Assembly: GCA_900771045.1 (NCBI GenBank) | Contig: CAAGMM010000096.1 | Span: 1-5,252 of the forward strand | Direction: 5' to 3' | Origin: Bacteroidales bacterium | GTDB lineage: Bacteria > Bacteroidota > Bacteroidia > Bacteroidales > F082 | DNA: 5,252 bases | Shown here: positions 1 through 5,233 of the stretch, piece after piece | Numbering within the stretch: the first letter of the stretch is position 1 | How the letters are laid out: each line of letters begins with the position of its first letter | Notes under the pieces: generated by a model | Databases searched by the model: none | Told to the model about the DNA's origin: nothing | Seen by the model: only the letters and a program-made list of their open reading frames with translations | Made by a program: the position numbers and the translations under genes

Positions 1-143
1 GATTGCTGTGCAGAAAGAGGACGCAACGCGTTCAAGCGTGCAAATGTCTGCCCTTCTGCTTTTGCCGCTCTTGAGTCTGCGAGGCATGCGTCACCGCCCA
101 CAGCCGTTACAACGGTTCGGCCAACGATGTCAAATCGTCAAAA
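1..143. other. Left-edge stretch with no supportable gene
   Basis: This lies downstream of the leftward muramidase gene. Several frames stay open to the window edge, but none starts convincingly or gives a recognisable protein. The only ATG-led one runs leftward from 87 to the edge (29 codons, beginning MPRRLKSGKSRR), with a GC-rich upstream unlike the A-rich leaders of the other genes here. Short inverted repeats occur (GCAGAA at 10-15 with TTCTGC at 54-59; CCGTT at 104-108 with AACGG at 111-115), but neither is followed by a T-run, so I see no terminator for the gene to the right. Confidence 0.5.
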
Positions 144-1328
144 TCAGTAAATCAGGTATTTCTCCCTGATTCGCAGGTAGGCGTTGAGTTCCGGCTGCCA
201 CGAGGCGCGTATCTCGTCTTCCGAAAGCCCTTGCTCTATCTGCCGTTGCAGTTCTTTCGTGCCGGCGAGTCTCACGAAGAACTTATTAAAGAAAGGTATC
301 GTGTCTTTTAATTGGTTATACGATTTTATCAGCCATTCGAGATGAATCTGCGCCTTGTTTTGTCCGAAATCTTCGGCGAAGCTGACGAGGTTTTCGCCTC
401 TGCAAGCCTGGTCGGCGAGAAGCGGTTTCGCATGTCCTTTGGCCGCCGTCGGGGTGAAAACGAAGTCGCCGTTCATAAGCGGATGTCCGAAACGTGTGAA
501 CGGTCTGTCGGTTCCGCGCCCGACGCTGACGCATGTTCCCTCAAAAAAACACAGTGACGGGTAGAGATAAACGGCCTGCCAGTCGCGGAGATTGGGCGAG
601 GGCGCGGAAGAAAGCCGGTAAACGGCGTCTCTGTCGTAACGGCTCATCGGGACGACGGTCAAATCGCATCTTATGCCGCCCTTCAGCCAGCCCTCGCCAT
701 TGACCATCGCAGCGTATTCACCTATCGTCAAGCCGTAAACCACTGGTACACAATGAAGGCCGACAAACGATGCGTTTTCTTCTTCGAGAACAGGCCCGTC
801 AACATAAAAACCGTTCGGATTAGGCCTGTCAAGCACGATGACGGGGACGTTATTTTCGGCGGCAGCCTCCATAACGTAGGTCAAAGTCGAAATATAAGTG
901 TAAAAACGCGCTCCGACATCCTGTAAATCAAACAAAACGACATCAACGTCCGATAGCTGTTCGGCCGTCGGCTTCTTGTTGTTTCCGTAAAGTGAGACCA
1001 ACTTCAAGCCCGTCTTCGCATCGACGTCATCATTTATGACGGCTCCTTCATCAGCAGTGCCACGGAATCCGTGTTCCGGAGAAAAAATCTTTTTAATATT
1101 GATATTCAACGATATAAGCGTATCTACGAGATGAACGCCGCCAATCATCCCGGTGTGGTTTGTCACGACGGCGACGTTTTTCCCATTCAGAAGATCCAGA
1201 TAAAGCTCCATTCTCGCGGCTCCGACACCCGCATCCGTGTCGTCAAGAAGCCGTCTCGCCCCGATTTTCTGGGCGCAACCGGTTAATCCGCAGAAAAAAA
1301 TCAAAAACGATAAAAAAATGCTTCTCAT
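144..1328 (-). CDS. namZ: NamZ-family exo-beta-N-acetylmuramidase lipoprotein (DUF1343)
   Basis: This 394-residue protein belongs to the DUF1343 family (CAZy GH171), whose characterised members cut MurNAc from the non-reducing end of peptidoglycan fragments in cell-wall recycling. Residues 1-18 are a lipoprotein signal peptide: Arg2, a hydrophobic core at 4-15 and the lipobox LTGC with Cys18. The protein is therefore probably anchored in an outer envelope membrane; no acidic surface-export motif follows the cysteine. Family motifs run in order: VVTNHTG (54-60), FSPEHGFRG (82-90), FDLQDVGARFYTY (133-145), LDRPNPN (166-172), PVVYGLTIGEY (195-205), NGEGWL (210-215), SPNL (244-247), YPSLCFFEGT (256-265) and GRGTDRPF (270-277). 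Glu85 in the PEHG motif is a plausible catalytic acid, by inference. The length fits an intact member. The start is chosen because the signal peptide begins there. It is divergent from the permease gene, 39 bases from that gene's preferred start. The family call is secure; exact substrate specificity is not shown. Confidence 0.93.
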   Translation of the reverse strand: MRSIFLSFLIFFCGLTGCAQKIGARRLLDDTDAGVGAARMELYLDLLNGKNVAVVTNHTGMIGGVHLVDTLISLNINIKKIFSPEHGFRGTADEGAVINDDVDAKTGLKLVSLYGNNKKPTAEQLSDVDVVLFDLQDVGARFYTYISTLTYVMEAAAENNVPVIVLDRPNPNGFYVDGPVLEEENASFVGLHCVPVVYGLTIGEYAAMVNGEGWLKGGIRCDLTVVPMSRYDRDAVYRLSSAPSPNLRDWQAVYLYPSLCFFEGTCVSVGRGTDRPFTRFGHPLMNGDFVFTPTAAKGHAKPLLADQACRGENLVSFAEDFGQNKAQIHLEWLIKSYNQLKDTIPFFNKFFVRLAGTKELQRQIEQGLSEDEIRASWQPELNAYLRIREKYLIY

Positions 1329-1342
1329 AAGGTTAAAATGAT

Positions 1343-1350
1343 TATTTTTG
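1343..1350 (+). promoter_or_regulatory. Putative -7 element for the permease operon
   Basis: TATTTTTG matches the Bacteroidota -7 consensus TAnnTTTG exactly. Transcription would start near 1355, after the upstream in-frame ATG at 1338. This is the main reason to place the permease start at 1368. No good -33 TTTG is visible at 19-21 bases upstream. Together with the leftward element it forms TATTTTTGCAAAATTA, centred on the perfect palindrome TTTTGCAAAA. Confidence 0.5.
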
Positions 1351-1358
1351 CAAAATTA
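1351..1358 (-). promoter_or_regulatory. Putative -7 element for the NamZ-family gene
   Basis: Read leftward, these bases give TAATTTTG, an exact match to the Bacteroidota -7 consensus TAnnTTTG. Transcription would begin a few bases further left, near 1345, leaving a leader of about 17 bases before the ATG at 1328. No clear TTTG or TTG sits 19-21 bases upstream, so the -33 half is weak or missing. The site abuts the rightward element at 1343-1350. Confidence 0.5.
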
Positions 1359-1367
1359 AGGAAAAAA

Positions 1368-2591
1368 ATGAAAGCTGCGTCGTTCATAGCGTCAAGAATC
1401 TTTTCGATGTCGAAGGAGAGCCTTTCTTCGACCGTCATGCGGCTTGCCATAGCGAGCGTGGCACTCGGCGTGACCGTTATGATAATCTCGATAGCCGTCG
1501 TCATCGGATTCAAACATCAGATCCGCGACAAGGTCATCGGGTTCATCGCCCCGCTTCACGTCCAGGCGTTCAACCAGAACGAGTCGATGGAGGAAACGCC
1601 GTTCACGTTCGACAGCACCTTGAACGCGCGTCTCTCGTCGATAGGCGGCATCAGCGACTTCCAGCCTTCGGCCCACAAAGTGGGGATGATTAAGGCCGCC
1701 GACGAGATTCAGGGCGTCGTTTTGAAAGGCGTGGGCGAAAACTACAACTGGAAGTACATCTCCGGCAACATCGTCAGCGGCGAGGTCCCCGTTTACAGCG
1801 ACTCGGTGAGGTCAACGGACATACTCGTCTCGAAAATCACGGCCGGCAAGATGAAGCTTGAGGTCGGAGATGCGGTGCGGATGTGGTTCGTGGACAAAGA
1901 TATGCAGCTGCGCGGACGCAGGTTCACCGTCAGCGGCATCTACGAGACGGGCCTGAAGGAATGCGACGAGCGTTTCGTCTATTGCGACATCGGCCAGGTG
2001 AGACGGCTCAACAACTGGGATGACAGCCAGGTAGGGCATATCGAGATATGGTTGGACGACGGTGAGGATATACAGGCCGTGAACAGCCGCCTGTATTATG
2101 CCGTGCCGCCGGAGCTCGTGTCGTACACCGCCATGCAGTCGTACCCGCACATCTTCGACTGGCTGAATCTGCTTGATATGAACGTCGTCATAATCATCGC
2201 ACTGATGTTCCTCGTGGCCGGGATAACGATTGTCAGTATGCTGCTGATAATCATACTTGAACGGACTTCGACGATAGGCCTGCTGAAGGCGATGGGGGCC
2301 GACGACGCACTCGTCAGACGGATTTTCATGCTGCGGTCATGCCGTCTCCTCGGAATCGGGATGGCGGCCGGAAACCTACTCGGCATCGCCTTCTGCCTCT
2401 TCCAAAAACACACGCACTTCATCAGCCTGCCCGCCGAATCGTACTATCTCTCGTCAGTGCCGATTGAAATGAACTGGCTTTACATCATAATCCTGAACGT
2501 CGTCATAACCGCCCTCTGGATTCTGATGCTCCTCATACCGATGATGATTATCAACAGAATAAATCCTTCTAAATCAATACGTTTTGAATGA
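1368..2591 (+). CDS. FtsX-like ABC permease, LolC/LolE (lipoprotein-releasing) type
   Basis: An inner-membrane ABC permease with the LolC/LolE plan: an N-terminal helix, a large periplasmic domain and three C-terminal helices. Numbered from the ATG at 1338, the N-terminal FIASRIF (16-22) precedes helix 1 (about 35-58). The periplasmic domain spans about 60-280, with helices at about 281-306, 333-357 and 380-406. The cytoplasmic loop ILERTSTIGLLKAMGADD (306-323), the segment that contacts the ATPase in this family, is well conserved, and the C-terminus NPSKSIRFE is typical. LolCDE proteins extract lipoproteins from the inner membrane for delivery to the outer membrane. No LolD-like ATPase is encoded in the window, so that exact role is inferred. 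I prefer the start at 1368 (407 residues), because the ATG at 1338 lies before the putative transcription start; the alternative adds ten residues, MIIFAKLRKK. It overlaps the next gene by ATGA. Confidence 0.9.
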   Translation: MKAASFIASRIFSMSKESLSSTVMRLAIASVALGVTVMIISIAVVIGFKHQIRDKVIGFIAPLHVQAFNQNESMEETPFTFDSTLNARLSSIGGISDFQPSAHKVGMIKAADEIQGVVLKGVGENYNWKYISGNIVSGEVPVYSDSVRSTDILVSKITAGKMKLEVGDAVRMWFVDKDMQLRGRRFTVSGIYETGLKECDERFVYCDIGQVRRLNNWDDSQVGHIEIWLDDGEDIQAVNSRLYYAVPPELVSYTAMQSYPHIFDWLNLLDMNVVIIIALMFLVAGITIVSMLLIIILERTSTIGLLKAMGADDALVRRIFMLRSCRLLGIGMAAGNLLGIAFCLFQKHTHFISLPAESYYLSSVPIEMNWLYIIILNVVITALWILMLLIPMMIINRINPSKSIRFE

Positions 2592-3007
2592 TGAACAATA
2601 AAAACATCCAACCATTTGTCGGCTACGGCGACATACCTTTCGGGATAACGGCGGACGAGGTAGAGAAACTTCACGGCGTGCCGACTCAGCGCGACGAGAT
2701 CGACGCCGTCAACGACGAACTGTCGAAATGCGTCTTTTTCGAGTATGCCGACGAGAACTTCTCCATTTATTTTGAAGGCGAAGATTCGACTGCGACGAGT
2801 TTTTCTACGACCGACGAAGACGCGGTCCTCTACGGCGAAAAAATTTTCTCGTTGGACAAAAACGGAGTCAAGGCACTCCTGAAAAAGGAGGGCTACACCG
2901 TCGAGGCGGACAGCGATTCCGACGAGGACTGCCTCATCTGCGACGACCTTATGCTCGACTTCTACTTTGAAGACGACGAGTTGGTCGAAGTGGTTTTCAG
3001 CGCGTAA
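2588..3007 (+). CDS. Acidic 139-residue protein of unknown function, apparent two-repeat fold
   Basis: I do not recognise this family. The ATG overlaps the permease stop codon (ATGA at 2588-2591), suggesting translational coupling; a second ATG follows at once, so either may be used. There is no signal peptide or membrane helix, so the product should be cytoplasmic. It is strongly acidic, with 35 Asp/Glu against 9 Lys/Arg. Residues 14-32 (GDIPFGITADEVEKLHGVP) resemble a general pattern in small alpha/beta proteins: a short strand, then a helix ending in a G-x-P turn. Two halves look related: a helix followed by acidic strands ends in IYFEGEDSTATSFS (60-73) and again in FYFEDDELVEVVFS (125-138). 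An immunity-like, chaperone-like or adaptor role is possible but unsupported. Position and codon use suggest a genuine gene in the permease operon. Confidence 0.8.
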   Translation: MMNNKNIQPFVGYGDIPFGITADEVEKLHGVPTQRDEIDAVNDELSKCVFFEYADENFSIYFEGEDSTATSFSTTDEDAVLYGEKIFSLDKNGVKALLKKEGYTVEADSDSDEDCLICDDLMLDFYFEDDELVEVVFSA

Positions 3008-3072
3008 AGAAGTGGGAGGCGGAAAAACGGCGCAATCTTGTCAGACGAAAATAATCTGAAAACAAAGGAGAA

Positions 3073-4380
3073 ATGAACAGTATCGACGAGACAAACAAAC
3101 AGAAAGACTACTATAACGGACTGAGGCTCGCCATCGAGACGCTTATGCCGGAAGAGACTAAGCGCGACTTTGACGAAATGCTCGAAGATGACGTCGTCAG
3201 CGAGGAGAACAAACAGGCTCTGAGGTTCTGGAAAAACGTCGTCGGCCCACTATCAAACGCCTTAGCATACATCGTCAACAACAGATTCATCGTGGAAAAC
3301 AGGGACGACATTATGGCCGACGACGCCTGCGACGAACCCTTTATGATGGCCGGCGAGATCTTCAACGAACTGAAACGGCTCAACAAGGAAACCGTAAAAC
3401 TGTTTATAACCTCGTCTATACAGACCGACTCAGCCATCTTGGAGAGACTTTTCCGCTCATATCTGAATGACGACGAAGCCGAATTTGAAAGACTCCTGCT
3501 GCAGGAAAGATGCGACACGACCCGTTTGGCGAGACTGTGCCGCAGACGCTGGAGCTACGCCGACGAAGGATTCAGCATCGAAAGCGAAGACATGCCTTAC
3601 TTTTTCGACACCATATCCGACGACTTCAGAAACAGCCCGGGCGACGAAGAAGCATTCGAAAAGACAGAACGACTTCAGTCGTCATTAATCGAACTGATCG
3701 ACGCCGCTGATTCTGACGACGACACATTCCTCCGCACACTCAACAAATATTACGAAGACTACGGACAGTTCTGCAAATCGATGTTCCGCATGTACCTCGA
3801 CTATTACTGGGATTCGCACGACCAACTCAAACTGATGGAGCTGCTCCTTATTGACGCGATACTGGCTCATCCGTCTGCGCAGGAACTCATCCCCGGCCTT
3901 AGAACCGAATACCTCGCACGAAAAAAACAAGACGATGAAGAACCCGCGGACTTTTCACTGCCGAGGGATTTCTTTACCGCCGACAACAGGCACGACGAAC
4001 CGAAAGAGTACTTCTACCTTAGCGACGACGTCACGACCAAGGGAGCTGAGACATTCCGCTCGTTCATCGAGTATCTCGCGAGAAACGGCTACATCGACAA
4101 CACCGCCTCCGTGAAGGCCCTCTTCGCATACCGGCTGACCGGGAGATGCCGTCCCGAAGGTGAACTGCCCGTAATCATCTGGCACGGAAGAAACGGCAGC
4201 GCCTACGAACTGATATACGTCATAAAACATTTCACCGAACGCGGCGACTATAAGAAGATGCGGCGTTTCTTCCACTCATTGAACTGGCCTAAAAGCCATT
4301 ACAGCGCCTACGCCGACGGAGCTAACGCCGAATTCAAGCGTTCCCTCGAAAAACTCTACCCAAAGGCGTGCAAATCGTAG
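3073..4380 (+). CDS. 435-residue protein of unknown function, helical acidic N-terminus and basic C-terminal domain
   Basis: I cannot assign a family. The protein has no signal peptide or membrane helix and is probably cytoplasmic. Residues 1-285 look mostly alpha-helical and acidic (for example ISDDF 181-185, DAADSDDDTF 210-219). An acidic linker follows (about 286-308, KQDDEEPADF). Residues about 310-432 look like a separate, more basic domain, with LFAYRLTGRCRPEGELP (350-366), IIWHGRNGSAYELIYVIKHF (368-387) and YKKMRRFFHSLNWPK (393-407). Its Trp, His and Arg clusters look like a conserved core, perhaps binding nucleic acid or protein, but that is a guess. The start at 3073 follows AAGGAG at 3065-3070 with only two bases between, too close for a normal Shine-Dalgarno. 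The gene lies 65 bases after the acidic protein, with no clear promoter or terminator between, so it is probably co-transcribed. A terminator follows. Confidence 0.85.
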   Translation: MNSIDETNKQKDYYNGLRLAIETLMPEETKRDFDEMLEDDVVSEENKQALRFWKNVVGPLSNALAYIVNNRFIVENRDDIMADDACDEPFMMAGEIFNELKRLNKETVKLFITSSIQTDSAILERLFRSYLNDDEAEFERLLLQERCDTTRLARLCRRRWSYADEGFSIESEDMPYFFDTISDDFRNSPGDEEAFEKTERLQSSLIELIDAADSDDDTFLRTLNKYYEDYGQFCKSMFRMYLDYYWDSHDQLKLMELLLIDAILAHPSAQELIPGLRTEYLARKKQDDEEPADFSLPRDFFTADNRHDEPKEYFYLSDDVTTKGAETFRSFIEYLARNGYIDNTASVKALFAYRLTGRCRPEGELPVIIWHGRNGSAYELIYVIKHFTERGDYKKMRRFFHSLNWPKSHYSAYADGANAEFKRSLEKLYPKACKS

Positions 4381-4402
4381 GAACGCTTCCTCGTCCGCAC
4401 GT

Positions 4403-4440
4403 CAAATCACCCTGAGTAAGGGTGAAAAATTGTTTTTTTT
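4403..4440 (+). terminator. Rho-independent terminator of the permease operon
   Basis: TCACCCT (4407-4413) pairs with AGGGTGA (4419-4425) around the five-base loop GAGTA. The stem can extend across an internal bulge by pairing CAA (4403-4405) with TTG (4430-4432), so the eight-T run at 4433-4440 follows directly. It lies just after the stop codon of the 435-residue gene. On the opposite strand the T-tract is poor, so it should act mainly rightward. Confidence 0.8.
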
Positions 4441-4455
4441 CTCTATATTTCTCTA
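4438..4455 (+). repeat. Tandem TTTCTCTA repeat upstream of the promoter
   Basis: TTTCTCTA occurs at 4438-4445 and again at 4448-4455, ten bases apart, which is about one helical turn. The second copy ends five bases before the -33 element of the lipoprotein promoter. This spacing would suit a dimeric activator or cooperative binding, but the region is T/C-rich and overlaps the terminator tail, so chance is possible. Confidence 0.4.
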
Positions 4456-4460
4456 CCTTT

Positions 4461-4492
4461 TTTGGAGAAGGCCCGGCACTGCCTTATCTTTG
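4461..4492 (+). promoter_or_regulatory. Full-consensus Bacteroidota promoter for the lipoprotein gene
   Basis: TTTG at 4461-4464, a 20-base spacer and TATCTTTG at 4485-4492 match the primary sigma factor consensus of Bacteroidota (TTTG, 19-21 bases, TAnnTTTG) in both halves and in spacing. Transcription should start a few bases after 4492, around 4497. This gives an untranslated leader of about 90 bases before the ATG at 4589. It is the best promoter in the window. Confidence 0.82.
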
Positions 4493-4508
4493 CGCCGGTT
4501 CGAACAAA

Positions 4509-4570
4509 CCTCACCGGCGGATTAACGGGCCCTGTGCCGCCGACGAGGCTGAAAAAAGGTTACAGGGTCC
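4509..4570 (+). ncRNA. Candidate structured 5' leader with an H-type pseudoknot
   Basis: Stem 1 pairs CCTC (4509-4512) with GAGG (4545-4548) and CGGCGG (4515-4520) with CCGCCG (4537-4542), separated by a symmetric AC/AC internal loop. The 16-base loop contains GGGCCCTGT (4527-4535), which pairs with ACAGGGTCC (4562-4570) over nine positions including one G-U. This crosses stem 1 and so makes a pseudoknot. The connecting strand 4549-4561 is A-rich (CTGAAAAAAGGTT), as is common where a strand lies in a pseudoknot groove. Only 18 AT-rich bases separate stem 2 from the ATG, so folding could alter translation initiation. It may be a ligand-, protein- or temperature-sensing leader. I could not match it to a riboswitch class I know. 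Confidence 0.5.
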
Positions 4571-4588
4571 ACCATTAAAATCTTAAAA

Positions 4589-5080
4589 ATGAAGATAAAG
4601 TTTTTGTTTGCAGCAGTGGCTGTAGCGGTATCGACAACATCATGTGAAACAGCATCTGTTGTGTCTGCGATTAAAAAAAATGCGGATGTCCGTATCGCAC
4701 AAGCCAACGTAAAAGTTGATGTCGTCAATCCGGCTGCCAAGATTAATGTTAATCCCACCAGATTCTCAGAAGAATTCGTTTATTCTGGCACAGAACTCGC
4801 AAAATTTTACAGATACGGTGTAACTGATGACATCAATGAAAAACTGAAAACCGATGCCGCCAGCAAGTTTCTGAGAAAACATAATGGTGACGTTCTTGTA
4901 GCTCCGTTATTTGATGCAGAGCCGACTTTTTTTGAAGGTTTCATTAACAGCTACAAAATAACTATCCACAGTTACGTTGGTAATTTTGTTGATTGGGACA
5001 AAAATGGTCTCGAAGAGGCGGCTGAAGAAAATGGTGACACGACTGGGGAATCCAGTGTGAGTGTGTTCACCATCCAATAA
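4589..5080 (+). CDS. Small lipoprotein with a DVLVAPLFD core
   Basis: A 163-residue protein with a lipoprotein signal peptide: KIK (2-4), a hydrophobic core at 5-14 and a lipobox-like TTSC ending at Cys19. The mature part includes a possible helix EKLKTDAASKFLRKHNG (84-100), then DVLVAPLFDAEPTFFEG (101-117) and a strand-rich SYKITIHSYVGNFVDW (121-136). The order "helix, DVLVAPxFD, then ITxxxYxGxF" resembles a group of small Bacteroidota lipoproteins of unknown function, as I recall the family; the exact domain is unnamed here. The acidic tail (141-155, EEAAEENGDTTGE) looks flexible. Expression has its own full promoter and a long, possibly structured leader. GC is roughly 40-45 percent by line counts, against about 55-60 percent in lines sampled from the genes to the left. 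The ATG follows an A-rich leader without Shine-Dalgarno sequence. Function unknown; probably attached to an envelope membrane. Confidence 0.85.
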   Translation: MKIKFLFAAVAVAVSTTSCETASVVSAIKKNADVRIAQANVKVDVVNPAAKINVNPTRFSEEFVYSGTELAKFYRYGVTDDINEKLKTDAASKFLRKHNGDVLVAPLFDAEPTFFEGFINSYKITIHSYVGNFVDWDKNGLEEAAEENGDTTGESSVSVFTIQ

Positions 5081-5094
5081 AAACAAACATTCGC

Positions 5095-5159
5095 ATCACA
5101 GCGATTCTATGTCAAAAAATAATTAAAAATATCCCTTAATTCCGCAGCGGAACTGTGAT
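5095..5159 (+). repeat. Nested inverted repeats after the lipoprotein gene
   Basis: ATCACAG (5095-5101) is an exact inverted match to CTGTGAT (5153-5159). Inside lie AATTAA (5121-5126) with TTAATT (5136-5141), and TTCCG (5140-5144) with CGGAA (5148-5152) around a three-base loop. The last hairpin directly abuts the outer arm, so the two could stack. Together this could be a folded 3' untranslated region between the stop codon and the terminator. The two inner pairings share two bases and cannot both be complete. Confidence 0.4.
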
Positions 5160-5171
5160 TAAAACTCTGTA

Positions 5172-5210
5172 AAATCCTGAGCAACAAAATGTTGCCCAGG
5201 ATTTGGTTTT
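5172..5210 (+). terminator. Hairpin terminator of the lipoprotein gene
   Basis: AAATCCTG (5172-5179) pairs with CAGGATTT (5197-5204), and after one A-C mismatch GCAAC (5181-5185) pairs with GTTGC (5191-5195) around the loop AAAAT. This gives a 13-pair stem followed by GG and four Ts (5207-5210). The stem is strong but the T-tract is short, so termination is likely though perhaps incomplete. Confidence 0.72.
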
Positions 5211-5233
5211 GTCAGAAATTTCACCTATATTAG
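5202..5233 (+). promoter_or_regulatory. Weak promoter-like site reading out of the window
   Basis: TTTG at 5202-5205 is followed after exactly 20 bases by TATATTAG (5226-5233), one mismatch from the Bacteroidota TAnnTTTG element. It would serve a gene beyond the right edge. The -33 half overlaps the foot of the preceding terminator. The sequence is AT-rich, so a chance match is possible. Confidence 0.3.

Noticed and set aside
1..87. Leftward open frame beginning at an ATG at 87 and running off the edge
   Set aside because: Only 29 codons are visible, the upstream is GC-rich and without promoter, neighbouring frames are equally open, and the protein is unrecognisable.
103..116. Inverted repeat CCGTT/AACGG as a terminator for the muramidase gene
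   Set aside because: The loop would be two bases, the stem is short and no T-run follows on the minus strand.
1392..2422. Long antisense frames opposite the permease gene
   Set aside because: They mirror the codon pattern of the permease, have low-complexity or Arg-rich products and no start signals.
3038..3062. Inverted repeat TCAGA/TCTGA between the two unknown genes as terminator or operator
   Set aside because: Five pairs with a nine-base AT-rich loop and no T-tract; too weak to call.
3065..3070. AAGGAG as a Shine-Dalgarno sequence for the 435-residue gene
   Set aside because: Only two bases separate it from the ATG, closer than a working site normally allows, and this phylum seldom relies on such sites; the other genes here lack one.
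4509..4548. Stem 1 of the leader as a transcription terminator
   Set aside because: No T-tract follows; the next bases are CTGAAAAAAGG, so it does not fit intrinsic termination.
4509..4570. Leader pseudoknot as a self-cleaving ribozyme (pistol, HDV, twister) or a preQ1/SAM-II riboswitch
   Set aside because: The conserved core bases I recall for these classes are not apparent, and the stem lengths differ.
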